A stretch of 64,000 bases of DNA from Lachnospiraceae bacterium 28-4 (GCA_000403275.2 KE159599.1:1287396-1351395), one strand, 5' to 3'; counted from the stretch's first letter, positions 55,153-64,000 are shown. Notes: generated by a model from the sequence alone, not told the origin. Numbers and translations are program-made.

Positions 55153-56628
55153 TTATTCCGCAACCTCCCGATATTTCCTGAAAACGAAGTGAAGACATGT
55201 GCCTTCTCCTTCCTTACTGGTAGCCCATATATAACCCCCGTGGTCTTCCACGATCTTCTTTACAATGGACAACCCGATCCCGCTTCCGCCTTTTGAAGAA
55301 TTGCGGGAGGCGTCCGTCCGGTAAAAGCGTTCGAATATATTGGGCAAATCTCTGGCGGCAATTCCCTTTCCGTTATCTTCTATTTCCACCCGGATAGAAT
55401 CCACCTCATCCAATATCCGAATATCGATCACTCCTTTTTCCCGTTCCAGATATTTCACGCTGTTCCCTATAATATTATTAATCACCCTTTTCAGCTGCTC
55501 CGGATCCGCTATGATCATGGCATCCGGTGAAACCAGGTTGGAATAATTCAACTCAATATTTTTTGATTCCAGATCCAGTCCGACTTCTTCCACACAGTCC
55601 CCAAAATAATCCGCCACGTTCAGACGATGGAAATGATAGGGAATTCTGTTGGAATCGATGCCCGAATAAATCGTCAGTTCGTTGATCAGACGATCCATAT
55701 CGTTCGCCTTATTATATATGGTTTTAATGTACTTATCCATTTTTTCCGGCGTATCGGCCACGCCGTCCATAATCCCTTCCACATACCCTTTGATCGCCGT
55801 GATCGGTGTTTTCAAATCGTGGGAAATATTGCTGATCAATTCCCGGTTCTGCTTTTCATGCTCAAACTTTTCGTCTGTAGATTCTTTTAAACGGAGGCGC
55901 ATATCTTCATAATTTTTATAAAGTTCCCCGATTTCCCCCTTGCTGTCTGTATTCAACATATATTCCAAATTGCCGTCGGCAATATTTTTCATCGCCGTAT
56001 TCAATTCATTGACCGGCAGGAATACTCCCCTTTGAATCCATTGCGTCAGCATAAGACTTGTAAAAACCAAGATAACTATGATCGCGATCACCATATCGAT
56101 CAGCAGCTGCTTGGAAATCAGGGAATTGATTCTCATAATGATAAAAAAGCTTCCTTCTTCTCCATCCGAAAATCTGAAGTCGAGCTGCTTCACAAGCTTT
56201 GACATGCTGTTATAATAATAACCCGAATCCCCGCCCGCATTGCCATAACCATATCCCGGCAAAAGGTCGAAAATCTTGCTTGCCGCAGCTTCATTCCCCG
56301 TATAATAAATATCATTCCCTTTTCTTACAAGGATGTAGGAAGCCTTATCCTTTATTTCACCGTTTAGCCCGGATAAATACTCTATGTCTTCCATCAATGC
56401 CTCGTCTTCATCGATCTGCCTTTCTACTTCCCTGAAAATCTCCTCCGATATCTTTTCAAAAGCCTGTTCCGGTTCCGACACCATCGTATAATCCATATTG
56501 ACCAGACCGAATTCTCTCTGCGCGTTCATCAGATACCCGCCAATGCTCATAAACGCTATCATGGTCAGCATAAGCGGAAGCAGCACAATCGTAAGAAATG
56601 TAATCAACAGCCTTGTTTTAAATTTCAT
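55153..56628 (-). CDS. Two-component sensor histidine kinase
   Basis: 491 residues from the ATG at 56628 (GAGG upstream). TM1 at ~5-30, an external sensor of about 130 residues, TM2 at ~170-195, HAMP, then the H-box NISHDLKTPITAIKGYVEG, N-box RVINNIIGNSVKYLE, and G boxes DNGKGIAARDLP and GGSGIGLSIVKKIV. It partners the OmpR-type regulator downstream. The signal is unknown. Confidence 0.94.
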   Translation of the reverse strand: MKFKTRLLITFLTIVLLPLMLTMIAFMSIGGYLMNAQREFGLVNMDYTMVSEPEQAFEKISEEIFREVERQIDEDEALMEDIEYLSGLNGEIKDKASYILVRKGNDIYYTGNEAAASKIFDLLPGYGYGNAGGDSGYYYNSMSKLVKQLDFRFSDGEEGSFFIIMRINSLISKQLLIDMVIAIIVILVFTSLMLTQWIQRGVFLPVNELNTAMKNIADGNLEYMLNTDSKGEIGELYKNYEDMRLRLKESTDEKFEHEKQNRELISNISHDLKTPITAIKGYVEGIMDGVADTPEKMDKYIKTIYNKANDMDRLINELTIYSGIDSNRIPYHFHRLNVADYFGDCVEEVGLDLESKNIELNYSNLVSPDAMIIADPEQLKRVINNIIGNSVKYLEREKGVIDIRILDEVDSIRVEIEDNGKGIAARDLPNIFERFYRTDASRNSSKGGSGIGLSIVKKIVEDHGGYIWATSKEGEGTCLHFVFRKYREVAE

Positions 56629-56712
56629 CCGCTTTTCCTCTATAACCCTTATTAACCTGCCAGCATACATCAGCATGCTTCCTTATGACCTGCGCATGCC
56701 TTAACATGCTTC

Positions 56713-56721
56713 ATTATACCA
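56713..56721 (-). promoter_or_regulatory. Extended -10 promoter for the two-component operon
   Basis: On the minus strand TGGTATAAT, an extended -10 element, lies about 85 bases before the kinase start. No clear -35 is seen. Confidence 0.45.
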
Positions 56722-56784
56722 CATGTTGTACCTTTAGATTATAAAAAGAACAAAAGAAACTTATTAAAACTTTGTAAAATGCTA

Positions 56785-56832
56785 TTGACATCGACTTTTT
56801 TTTTGTTATAATAAAATCGATAATGATTACTG
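56785..56832 (+). promoter_or_regulatory. perR promoter with Fur/PerR-type box
   Basis: TTGACA (56785-56790) and TATAAT (56807-56812) are 16 bases apart. GATAATGATTACTGAT directly downstream resembles half of a Fur-type box, and TTATAAT fits the PerR box half-site. Autoregulation is likely. Confidence 0.6.
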
Positions 56833-56853
56833 ATTTTGTATAGGAGGGTTATT

Positions 56854-57246
56854 ATGGCCTTGAAATACAGCCGCCAACGGGAAGTCATCAAAGATTTTCT
56901 CTGTACAAGAAAAGATCATCCTACGGCCGATGTTGTATATATGAATGTCAGGCAGAAATATCCGAATATCAGTCTCGGAACCGTATACCGTAACCTCACC
57001 CTGCTTTCCGAAATAGGGGAGATCAGGCGGCTTCGCGTAGGCGACGGTGTAGATCATTTTGATGCCGATACATCTTTGCACCATCATTTTATTTGTTCGC
57101 ACTGCGGACGTATAATTGACCTAAAAATGGAAAACATTGATTATATCCAGGAAACCGCAGAAAAAGATTTTAATGGACGCATCGATAGTTATTCCGCTTA
57201 CTTTTTCGGTTTATGTGAGAGCTGCTGCAATTTATTGCAGTCATAA
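56854..57246 (+). CDS. perR: Fur-family peroxide/metal regulator, PerR-like
   Basis: 130 residues from the ATG at 56854 (TAGGAGGG upstream). The winged HTH includes HPTADVVYMNVRQKYPNISL and GTVYRNLTLLSE. Metal ligands are in VDHFDADTSLHHHFICSHCG and the structural zinc site CSHCG/CESCC. It is followed 31 bases later by reverse rubrerythrin, a classic PerR target, so the pair is likely peroxide-responsive. Confidence 0.9.
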   Translation: MALKYSRQREVIKDFLCTRKDHPTADVVYMNVRQKYPNISLGTVYRNLTLLSEIGEIRRLRVGDGVDHFDADTSLHHHFICSHCGRIIDLKMENIDYIQETAEKDFNGRIDSYSAYFFGLCESCCNLLQS

Positions 57247-57277
57247 TAAAGTTTAATAAGAAAAGGAGATTTAAATT

Positions 57278-57817
57278 ATGAAATTTGTATGTCAGGTATG
57301 TGGATACGTTCACGAAGGAGATTCTGCACCGGAAAAATGTCCCGTTTGCAATGCACCGGCTGATAAATTCACACAGCAGGGCGAAGACAAAACATGGGCT
57401 GCTGAACACGTAGTAGGCGTAGCTCAGGGCGTAAGCGAAGACATCGTTGCTGACTTAAGAGCAAACTTTAACGGCGAATGCTCCGAAGTTGGTATGTATC
57501 TTGCAATGGCAAGAGTAGCACACAGAGAAGGCTATCCTGAAATCGGCCTTTACTGGGAGAAAGCTGCTTGGGAAGAGGCAGAACATGCTGCAAAATTTGC
57601 TGAGTTGTTGGGCGAAGTAGTAACCGATTCCACAAAGAAAAACCTTGAAATGAGAGTAGAAGCAGAAAACGGCGCTACCGCTGGCAAATTCGATCTCGCA
57701 AAACGTGCAAAAGCAGCTAATCTGGATGCAATCCATGACACCGTTCATGAGATGGCTAGAGACGAGGCTCGTCATGGAAAAGCATTTGAGGGTCTGTTAA
57801 AGAGATACTTCGGTTAA
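57278..57817 (+). CDS. Reverse rubrerythrin
   Basis: 179 residues with the rubredoxin domain at the N-terminus ([22 protein letters not shown]) followed by the ferritin-like diiron domain ([38 protein letters not shown]). This order defines reverse rubrerythrin, which reduces hydrogen peroxide and protects clostridia from oxygen. It probably shares a transcript with perR and has its own terminator. Confidence 0.95.
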   Translation: MKFVCQVCGYVHEGDSAPEKCPVCNAPADKFTQQGEDKTWAAEHVVGVAQGVSEDIVADLRANFNGECSEVGMYLAMARVAHREGYPEIGLYWEKAAWEEAEHAAKFAELLGEVVTDSTKKNLEMRVEAENGATAGKFDLAKRAKAANLDAIHDTVHEMARDEARHGKAFEGLLKRYFG

Positions 57818-57855
57818 TCAGAAATGCCGTAAATTCAACATTTTTGAGGATTTAG

Positions 57856-57890
57856 GGGTATGTTAGAGCAATCTGACATACCCTTATTTT
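57856..57890 (+). terminator. Terminator after reverse rubrerythrin
   Basis: GGGTATGT...ACATACCC, extended by pairing of TTAGA with TCTGA, is followed by TTATTTTT. Confidence 0.85.
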
Positions 57891-58031
57891 TGTGCAAGCG
57901 GTTGTGTCTGGGTGTGGGTTTAAAACAGAGAATTGTTTGTAAAATTCTCAAACATATCAATGACTATTTTATTTCCTGTCAAAATAGTATATAATATTTA
58001 TAAACAAGAGAAAGCAGAGGAAAATGGCATA

Positions 58032-58313
58032 TTGAACTTTGAATGGGATGAGGATAAAAATCAACTAAATTTAAAGAAACACGGAATTGATTTTGAGATA
58101 GCAATGTTAGTTTTTAATGATTTGCAACGAATTGAAATATATGATATGGAACACAGCATTAATGAAGACCGTTACAATACTATCGGAATGGTAAATGATA
58201 TTCTGTTTGTCGTTTATACAGAACGGAAAGAAAATATACGTCTAATATCGGCAAGGCTTGCCACCAAAACAGAAAGGAGCATTTATTATGATACGGACAG
58301 TTACTTTGGATAG
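58032..58313 (+). CDS. brnT: BrnT-family toxin
   Basis: 93 residues if started at TTG 58032, which follows AGAGGA and gives the usual BrnT beginning NFEWDEDKNQLNLKKHGIDF. Further family features are EDRYNTIGMVNDILFVVYTE and IRLISARLATKTERSIYY. BrnT is a RelE-fold ribonuclease. The open frame extends upstream to 57933, but that part is not BrnT-like. The 3' end overlaps the antitoxin gene by 26 bases. Confidence 0.87.
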   Translation: MNFEWDEDKNQLNLKKHGIDFEIAMLVFNDLQRIEIYDMEHSINEDRYNTIGMVNDILFVVYTERKENIRLISARLATKTERSIYYDTDSYFG

Positions 58314-58476
58314 AAACCAAAAACCCACAAAGGAACAAATTAAACAAATAGAGGAAGCGGCAAAGAAGAAAATTGTATTTGATGAAGATTCACCCGAACT
58401 TACTCCTGCAATGGAAAAAGCGTTTCGTTTAGCTGCAAAAAATCGCAATACACAAAAAAAAGCAAATATTTCTTAA
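58288..58476 (+). CDS. brnA: BrnA-type antitoxin
   Basis: 62 residues from the ATG at 58288 (AAAGGAG upstream), overlapping brnT in another frame. A short basic, helical protein: VTLDRNQKPTKEQIKQIEEA, then FDEDSPELTPAMEKAFRLAA. The DEDSPELT segment is typical of BrnA-like antitoxins that bind BrnT and repress the operon. Confidence 0.8.
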   Translation: MIRTVTLDRNQKPTKEQIKQIEEAAKKKIVFDEDSPELTPAMEKAFRLAAKNRNTQKKANIS

Positions 58477-58492
58477 TTTTTTACGAATATCA

Positions 58493-58548
58493 AAAACGAT
58501 AGGCAACAACATTGTAACAAATGCCGCTGCCTATCGTTTTATCTCTTT
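58493..58548 (+). terminator. Terminator of the brnTA operon
   Basis: AAAACGATAGGCA (58493-58505) pairs perfectly with TGCCTATCGTTTT (58528-58540), followed by a T-rich stretch. Confidence 0.8.
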
Positions 58549-58592
58549 TTTGCATTTTCTGCTATTCTTGATAAAATGAGGAATGAAAAACA

Positions 58593-59396
58593 ATGAAACC
58601 AATAAAGTCAGCCAATTCACCAATTACATATTTTATAAGCAGAACCGGACAGACCGAATGGATACTCTTTATCCATGCGGCTTTCGTCAATCACAATATG
58701 TTCAAAGCGCAGTTTGAATATTTTGAGAATAAATATGACATTCTGGCTATTGACATCATTGGCCACGGGCAGTCAACCGATACTCAAAAAGGCGATACAA
58801 TAGATAAGATGTCAAAGTGGATCTTTGACATCTTAAAAACTGAAAATATTGATCAAATACATATTGTCGGCATTTCATTGGGTGCAGTTTTAGCACAGGA
58901 TTTTGCGAATCGTTATCCATGCGCAGTAAGTTCATTGGCTTGTTTTGGAGGATATGACATTAATAATTTTGATGCAAAAATGAAAAATGACAATAATGCA
59001 AAACAGAAACTAATGATGTTGAAAGCACTCTTTTCAGTTAAATGGTTTGCCAAAGCAAACAAGAAAATTTCTGCATATACTTCACAGGCTCAAAATGAAT
59101 TTTTTGCTATGAATATACTCTTTCCTAAAAAATCATTTATGTTCCTGGCAACGCTCCATCATATGATAAACAAGTATAAAACCGAGCGAAGAAATTATCC
59201 TTTGTTGATTGGATGCGGAAAATTTGATATTCCAATGGAATTAGAGGCAATAAAAGCATGGAAAAACAATGAACCCGATTGTACGGTAGTCTTTTTTGAA
59301 AATGCGGGGCACTGTGTTAATATGGATGTGCCGCAGGAATTTAATAAAACAATGGAAGAATTTTGGAAAGGCGCAAGTCCCATTTTTTTTCATTAG
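58593..59396 (+). CDS. Alpha/beta hydrolase
   Basis: 267 residues. The nucleophile elbow is GISLGA, the acid lies in GCGKFDIP and the histidine in ENAGHCVNMD. LFIHAAFVNHNMF supplies the oxyanion region and DIIGHGQSTD the usual turn. Cytosolic, substrate unknown. AT-richer than the core genes and beside a TA pair, so possibly acquired. Confidence 0.85.
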   Translation: MKPIKSANSPITYFISRTGQTEWILFIHAAFVNHNMFKAQFEYFENKYDILAIDIIGHGQSTDTQKGDTIDKMSKWIFDILKTENIDQIHIVGISLGAVLAQDFANRYPCAVSSLACFGGYDINNFDAKMKNDNNAKQKLMMLKALFSVKWFAKANKKISAYTSQAQNEFFAMNILFPKKSFMFLATLHHMINKYKTERRNYPLLIGCGKFDIPMELEAIKAWKNNEPDCTVVFFENAGHCVNMDVPQEFNKTMEEFWKGASPIFFH

Positions 59397-59424
59397 CTTT
59401 CTCCAGAAATATCGATTATCCTTT

Positions 59425-60018
59425 TTACTTGATTATTTCTAACATAATCGCAATGTCCTCGGTTGCCATTGTTACTTTTGACTTCTCGATTAAGATATTG
59501 CCTCCTGTCATTATATACGACGGCATTACCCGAATACCCTTATAATAGATTTCGCTGTTCCGCAATTTATAGGTGGAAACGGCAGGAATCACATTTTTCT
59601 TTGTTGACTTTTTCGTAATCATGTTAAAAGCTTTCTTTGCAACATCACCCATGAGCATAATAACCTTTATATCAGGGAATAAGGAAAGTTCTGCTTCCAA
59701 ATAAGGCAAACTGTTTTCCATACTGCTTTTATCAATGGCATAATCTGTCTTTGGGGTTTTTACGGCATTTGTAATATAGATACCCTTTTTTAGTATGTCC
59801 TGTATGGAAACAACCTCTGCCCCCGCACCTTGCAAAAGAGGAATCGTTGTTTTCAGATAATCGGCGTCAGAGCTTCCATAAAAATCCTGCAAAGGGTCGG
59901 AGGGAACGACTTCATTTATCATAACCGCCCGGATCGTAAGCGGATCAATATCAATATTATTTAAATATATACCGTTTGCCATGCCTACTTTCATTTCGAT
60001 TTCTTTTTTAATATTCAT
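59425..60018 (-). CDS. Uracil-DNA glycosylase-superfamily protein
   Basis: 197 residues, GGAGAATAAAGAT before the ATG. The pattern INEVVPSDPLQDFYGSSDAD, GIYITNAVKTPKTDYA and KVIMLMGDVAKKAFNMI resembles the atypical clostridial UDG-superfamily proteins, with the N-terminal loop near the usual catalytic motif and the VIMLMGD strand. Actual glycosylase activity is uncertain, because the classic GxDPY motif is not obvious. Convergent with the hydrolase gene. Confidence 0.6.
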   Translation of the reverse strand: MNIKKEIEMKVGMANGIYLNNIDIDPLTIRAVMINEVVPSDPLQDFYGSSDADYLKTTIPLLQGAGAEVVSIQDILKKGIYITNAVKTPKTDYAIDKSSMENSLPYLEAELSLFPDIKVIMLMGDVAKKAFNMITKKSTKKNVIPAVSTYKLRNSEIYYKGIRVMPSYIMTGGNILIEKSKVTMATEDIAIMLEIIK

Positions 60019-60151
60019 ATCTTTATTCTCCTTTATGATGGTTTCTTGCGGCTTATCGCCTCCACATCCTGATTATATTACATAAATCCTGACAACGTCA
60101 TGTCAAGGTTTCTGAATCATCAATCCGCATACCGGAACTGCATTTCAAATC

Positions 60152-60180
60152 TTGACGCAATCTCTTGAAAATGCTACAAT
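60152..60180 (+). promoter_or_regulatory. Promoter of the rubredoxin gene
   Basis: TTGACG and TACAAT are separated by exactly 17 bases, about 60 bases before the start codon. Confidence 0.65.
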
Positions 60181-60242
60181 AATCAAAGCTTAACCGATAA
60201 TTTGGTTAAGAAATTTTATAACTTTATAAGGAGGACTTGGAA

Positions 60243-60416
60243 ATGAAAAAATATTTTTGTAATCCCTGTGGCTACACATATGATCCGGAAAAAGGCGATC
60301 CCGAACATGGCATTGCACCCGGTACCGCTTTTGAAGATATTCCCGATAGCTGGGTATGCCCTGTTTGCGGCATTGACAAAAGTATGTTCCAGCCTTGCAT
60401 AGATAACTATAACTAA
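60243..60416 (+). CDS. rub: Rubredoxin
   Basis: 57 residues, preceded by AAGGAGG. The two iron-binding motifs are CNPCGYTYD and CPVCGIDKS, with the conserved [19 protein letters not shown] between them. A one-iron electron carrier of the cytosol that can serve the flavodiiron protein, reverse rubrerythrin and other reductases found in this window. Monocistronic with its own promoter and terminator. Confidence 0.96.
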   Translation: MKKYFCNPCGYTYDPEKGDPEHGIAPGTAFEDIPDSWVCPVCGIDKSMFQPCIDNYN

Positions 60417-60435
60417 AAGCAAATTATCTGCAAAC

Positions 60436-60477
60436 AAAAACTGCTGCCTTTTCAAACATCGGACAGCAGTTTTTTTA
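60436..60477. terminator. Bidirectional terminator after rubredoxin
   Basis: AAAAACTGCTG (60436-60446) pairs with CAGCAGTTTTT (60464-60474), followed by further T. It lies between the convergent rubredoxin gene and the gene ending at 60500. Confidence 0.8.
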
Positions 60478-60499
60478 TTTTCTATCGCCTGATTATCTT

Positions 60500-61339
60500 C
60501 TATTTCTCCACCGTTACAAATCCGTAAGTTGCTCTTCCATTTTCCCATATCCCCAGGACTTCGTACACATAATTGCCGTCGGCGCCTTCTATCACCATTT
60601 GTCCTTCTTTTTCCGATACCGTTACCTTTTCTCCTTCCGGCATTTCCTGTCCCTTCCCCAGCAATGAGGAATCATAACGAACCACTTCTACCTCCAAAGG
60701 TTCCTCCGAAAAGAGAAGCGTCAAATCCAGCGGCTCCGATACCGTAATATCCGCTAACAGCTCTCCCCAGTCCAATACCGGAACACTGTCCGCCACGACT
60801 GCATTGCTCAGCCCGTCCTTATCCATATAAACCCATTCATATCCGCCTCTTTCTATCGCTACAGTGACATCCGCCATGGATGTTACATAGTTCACTTGCA
60901 GCACAGGCGGTTCCGCCGGATCGGGCTCCGTATAAAGTTCATCCACGATCTCCTGATACTGATCCGCATCCGAAGGATTTCCCTCCGATTCCACTTTAAT
61001 TTTTGTCACTCCCGGATACTGCCCCGGATAAGATTCTGCCATGATTCCGTTTCCATAGATCTTAACAATATTTCCCCTCTTCAGATCACGGAGGGAAATT
61101 TTATTTCCATTGATATCCTGTACCTCGTATGCTTCCTCCGGTGCCGTTACCGTGAAAACTCCTCCCTGTTCGCTGGCGAAAATATATCCGTCTTCTCCAT
61201 AAGGCACATACATCGCCGTAATCGCCTCTCCTTCTTCCTCTTTGCCTTTTCCTGCTCCCATTCCATAAATGACCGCCGCCACTATTCCGATTACAACAGC
61301 GCACCCTATTATGATCCACATAAATTTCTTATTTTTCAT
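60500..61339 (-). CDS. Membrane-anchored hypothetical extracellular protein
   Basis: 279 residues. A single N-terminal membrane helix (FMWIIIGCAVVIGIVAAVIY) acts as an uncleaved anchor, and an acidic spacer follows. The exported part has a small beta domain of DUF3221-like appearance (NKISLRDLKRGNIVKIYGNG) and Pro/Glu-rich linkers. No catalytic motif. The function is unknown; the resemblance to DUF3221 is weak. Confidence 0.6.
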   Translation of the reverse strand: MKNKKFMWIIIGCAVVIGIVAAVIYGMGAGKGKEEEGEAITAMYVPYGEDGYIFASEQGGVFTVTAPEEAYEVQDINGNKISLRDLKRGNIVKIYGNGIMAESYPGQYPGVTKIKVESEGNPSDADQYQEIVDELYTEPDPAEPPVLQVNYVTSMADVTVAIERGGYEWVYMDKDGLSNAVVADSVPVLDWGELLADITVSEPLDLTLLFSEEPLEVEVVRYDSSLLGKGQEMPEGEKVTVSEKEGQMVIEGADGNYVYEVLGIWENGRATYGFVTVEK

Positions 61340-61456
61340 TATAATACCCTTTCCTCTTCCATTTGATATCCTTATTATAATTATTATAACTGATTATCCA
61401 TAAAATCATTCAATCCCCAGCAATACCTGCTTTTAAATTATGCCGCACAAATAGTA

Positions 61457-62419
61457 TCAACAACATCCTACTGCATTTCTTTTCTCACCCTTATAAAAAG
61501 CTTCAATATTCTTATACGTTTCCTCCACGACCCTGTTTCTCGCCTCTATGCTCGCCCACGCCAGATGAGGAGTAATAATCAGCTTATTGCTGTCCATCAC
61601 CTTGCTTAAAGGGTTCGTATCCTTCATAGGCTCCGTCCCTGTTACATCCAGCCCTGCTCCCGCGATCATATCTTCCGTCAATGCGGTATACAATGCCCCG
61701 TCATCCACTACCGGCCCTCTCGCTACATTAATTAATATCGACGTTTTTTTCATTTTCTTTAGAGCATCCAAATCGATCAGATTCCTTGTCCTGTCGCTCA
61801 ATGGGCAATGGAGGGAAAGAAAATCCGATTCTTTTAATAAAGTATCCAGATCCACTCTTTCGTACTCTTTACATGTACTCTTTCCGGAAGCTGAGTAAAA
61901 GATAACTTTGCATCCAAACGCCTCCGCAATCTTCGCCACCCTTCTTCCGATATTGCCCATTCCCACGATTCCCCATACTTTTCCTTCCAGTTCCGTAAAG
62001 GGAATATCGAAATTGGAAAATCTGCTCTGGGAAGCGTACTCCCCGGACTTTACATAATGGTCATAATGATGCAGTTTTTCCAGCACATAAAAGCAAAGGG
62101 CAAACGTATGCTGCGCTACCGCAGCGGTAGAATAATCCACCACATTTACTACCCGTATTCCCTTTTCGTCACAATATTCCAGATCCACATTATCATAACC
62201 TGTCGCAAACTCGCAGATCAGCTTTACACAGCCCGCCCCTTTCAGCGTTTCCCTGTTCAGGGGCGCTTTATTGGCGATAATAATCTCCGCATCCCTTATC
62301 CTTTCCTCTACCTCTCCCGCAATCGTATTATGGTATATTTCAAGATCTCCCAGCTCCTTCAGGCGGTCTATGGAAACATCCATGCCCACACTGCCTCTTT
62401 CCAGCACTACTATTTTCAT
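61457..62419 (-). CDS. D-2-hydroxyacid dehydrogenase, NAD-dependent
   Basis: 320 residues from the ATG at 62419; an upstream extension to 62554 is open but not family-like. The Rossmann motif is VWGIVGMGNIGRRVAKIAEA. Catalytic Arg is in INVARGPVVDDGAL, His in ITPHLAWAS. Substrate candidates are hydroxypyruvate, glycerate or a related 2-hydroxy acid. No neighbour decides this. Confidence 0.88.
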   Translation of the reverse strand: MKIVVLERGSVGMDVSIDRLKELGDLEIYHNTIAGEVEERIRDAEIIIANKAPLNRETLKGAGCVKLICEFATGYDNVDLEYCDEKGIRVVNVVDYSTAAVAQHTFALCFYVLEKLHHYDHYVKSGEYASQSRFSNFDIPFTELEGKVWGIVGMGNIGRRVAKIAEAFGCKVIFYSASGKSTCKEYERVDLDTLLKESDFLSLHCPLSDRTRNLIDLDALKKMKKTSILINVARGPVVDDGALYTALTEDMIAGAGLDVTGTEPMKDTNPLSKVMDSNKLIITPHLAWASIEARNRVVEETYKNIEAFYKGEKRNAVGCC

Positions 62420-62570
62420 ATATTCAACCACACCTTTCCCCGGCCCGCAAAACAAACCGGAAATATACTTGATTCCGCCCATTCCGGCGGCTACTGTTCG
62501 GACACGCTCAAACCGCCGGATTTTATTATCTCTCAAATCCGGCGGCCTCCCCATAGGAATGTGTTACTCT

Positions 62571-62831
62571 CTAAATAGCAATATTCATGTTTTCCCTGCA
62601 AATGCAAAACTCAATCTTACTCAGGACTTCTTCCGCCAGCTTTCTGTCATCCGTATGAAGCCGCAGATCCAGCACCCGATGTAATCCGAATCCTAAAATT
62701 CCAAGCATGGATTTCCCGTCTATCACATGCCTTCCACTTCGTAAATCAATATTAAACGGGTAATTTTCAACAGCCAGCACAAATCTCTGGCAGTCTTCCA
62801 TCGACTGAAACAAAACTCTGATTGGTTCCAC
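62571..62831 (-). CDS. HPr-fold protein without the phosphorylated histidine
   Basis: 86 residues from the GTG at 62831 (GGAGAGAAGG upstream), the length of HPr. The second half (FNIDLRSGRHVIDGKSMLGI, then LGFGL) matches HPr around the Ser46 region (KSMLGIL). The first part has SMEDCQRFVLAV where HPr has the His15 loop, so it cannot carry the PTS phosphate there. It may be regulatory, like Crh. It lies near PTS IIB and beta-glucosidase genes. Confidence 0.75.
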   Translation of the reverse strand: MEPIRVLFQSMEDCQRFVLAVENYPFNIDLRSGRHVIDGKSMLGILGFGLHRVLDLRLHTDDRKLAEEVLSKIEFCICRENMNIAI

Positions 62832-63039
62832 TTTACCTTCTCTCCTTTCATGAAAACATTTTCCGTCCATCCATTCCTATAGCCCCGATTAATTATTTGA
62901 CTTATTCTAACATACGCCCTTTTGGAAAGTCAACAAATGAATGGATCAGCCATCCTCCGGCCCGCCACTATCAAAAGGCGGAAGCTATCCGCAGACCGCT
63001 CCCGCCTCTTTCCACTATAGCTATTCTATAAATCCTTTT
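62832..63039. other. Interval between the HPr-like gene and the PTS IIB gene
   Basis: No gene or convincing terminator seen. Probably contains the promoter of the HPr-like gene. Confidence 0.4.
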
Positions 63040-63339
63040 CTACTTTCCGCATATTTTATGCGCCAGCTTCATGACACTCTCTGCGTTGCCCACCGCATAA
63101 TCCAGGGAAGGTACTGCTGCCATAGGAATTTGAATTTCTTTCCTCATATCTTCCATACGGTAGCTGGCCTGTGGTGCCACCAGTACACAATCCCAGCCCT
63201 CCTGCCATCTCTCCTGCGCTTCGCCAGTCCCTACTGCGATAATATGCAATTCTTCTCCATGAGAGGCCGCCCATGTCTGCATTTTTTTCATCAAAATACT
63301 GCTGGATAAGCCGCCAGCACAGCATAACAATACTCTCAT
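63040..63339 (-). CDS. PTS sugar transporter subunit IIB, lactose/cellobiose type
   Basis: 99 residues. The phosphocysteine loop is LLCCAGGLSSSILMKKM, and the later WDCVLVAPQASY fits the family. It relays phosphate from IIA to the incoming sugar. It follows a GH1 beta-glucosidase gene by 34 bases, so the sugar is likely a beta-glucoside; the IIA and IIC parts must lie elsewhere. Confidence 0.9.
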   Translation of the reverse strand: MRVLLCCAGGLSSSILMKKMQTWAASHGEELHIIAVGTGEAQERWQEGWDCVLVAPQASYRMEDMRKEIQIPMAAVPSLDYAVGNAESVMKLAHKICGK

Positions 63340-63373
63340 TCCTTCCTCTCCTTTCTTTCATCCTTATTCGACA

Positions 63374-64000
<627 letters not shown>

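Overview
The window looks like a piece of chromosome from an anaerobic, spore-forming Firmicute of the class Clostridia, most likely Lachnospiraceae. The evidence is the sporulation and cell-division gene order (HU, RqcP/YabO, YabP, YabQ, DivIC, SpoIIE, TilS, Hpt, FtsH), a CotS spore-coat kinase-like protein, pyruvate:ferredoxin oxidoreductase, acetate kinase, a flavodiiron protein, rubredoxin and reverse rubrerythrin, an archaeal-type ProS, and strong GGAGG ribosome-binding sites. This is inference from gene content; no 16S or tRNA gene was seen.

Region 1 (1-10.4 kb) is an AT-richer accessory island full of broken genes. It holds an AlbA/Schlafen-type protein, two remnants of large serine recombinases, an IS110-family element with a candidate bridge-RNA leader, a DUF1016/PD-(D/E)XK nuclease-like protein, a relic HTH regulator, and an in-frame chimera of HTH, sigma-70 region 2 and an AlkD-like piece. 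It also holds the 3' end of an ADP-ribosyltransferase-like toxin beside a truncated ADP-ribosylglycohydrolase, small immunity-like genes ending at two related repeats, and a complete IS4-family element. That element has a 7-bp target duplication and splits a small gene whose frame can be rebuilt across the insertion.

Region 2 (10.4-24 kb) is carbohydrate metabolism and regulation. It contains a flavin reductase-rubredoxin fusion (Hrb-like), a ferredoxin-type aldo/keto reductase, and a GH36 alpha-galactosidase with a CUT1 sugar ABC transporter and a divergent AraC regulator. A LytTR regulator with an altered phosphoacceptor follows, then a BlaI/M56-peptidase pair followed by a small secreted peptide, and a GH13 enzyme.

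Region 3 (24-37.4 kb) is core: ftsH-hpt-tilS-spoIIE-divIC-yabQ-yabP-rqcP-hup-mazG, a PEGA-domain membrane protein, CotS, CCA transferase and acetate kinase. The spoIIE promoter has a 21-bp spacer and an exact Spo0A-box match.

Region 4 (37.4-49 kb) begins with a gene-free interval between ackA and the PFOR gene. It carries a 455-bp GC-rich inverted repeat (132-bp arms, two mismatches) and a second 157-bp hairpin with 31-bp perfect arms. PFOR, flavodiiron protein, a chemoreceptor and an FMN-binding lipoprotein follow on the plus strand. On the minus strand lie ProS and an unusual c-di-GMP phosphodiesterase with an N-terminal redox-cysteine domain.

Region 5 (49-64 kb) carries a MIF-like protein, an O-antigen-ligase-like membrane protein, an AI-2E-type permease, RluA, and a candidate MqsR-like toxin with a zinc-ribbon/Panacea antitoxin directly downstream of a two-component system. 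It then has PerR with reverse rubrerythrin, a BrnTA pair, an alpha/beta hydrolase, a uracil-DNA-glycosylase-family protein, a small rubredoxin, a 2-hydroxyacid dehydrogenase, an HPr-like protein lacking the usual phosphohistidine, a PTS IIB and a GH1 beta-glucosidase cut by the window edge. Hrb, FprA, rubredoxin, reverse rubrerythrin and PerR together suggest a well-developed O2/NO/peroxide defence.
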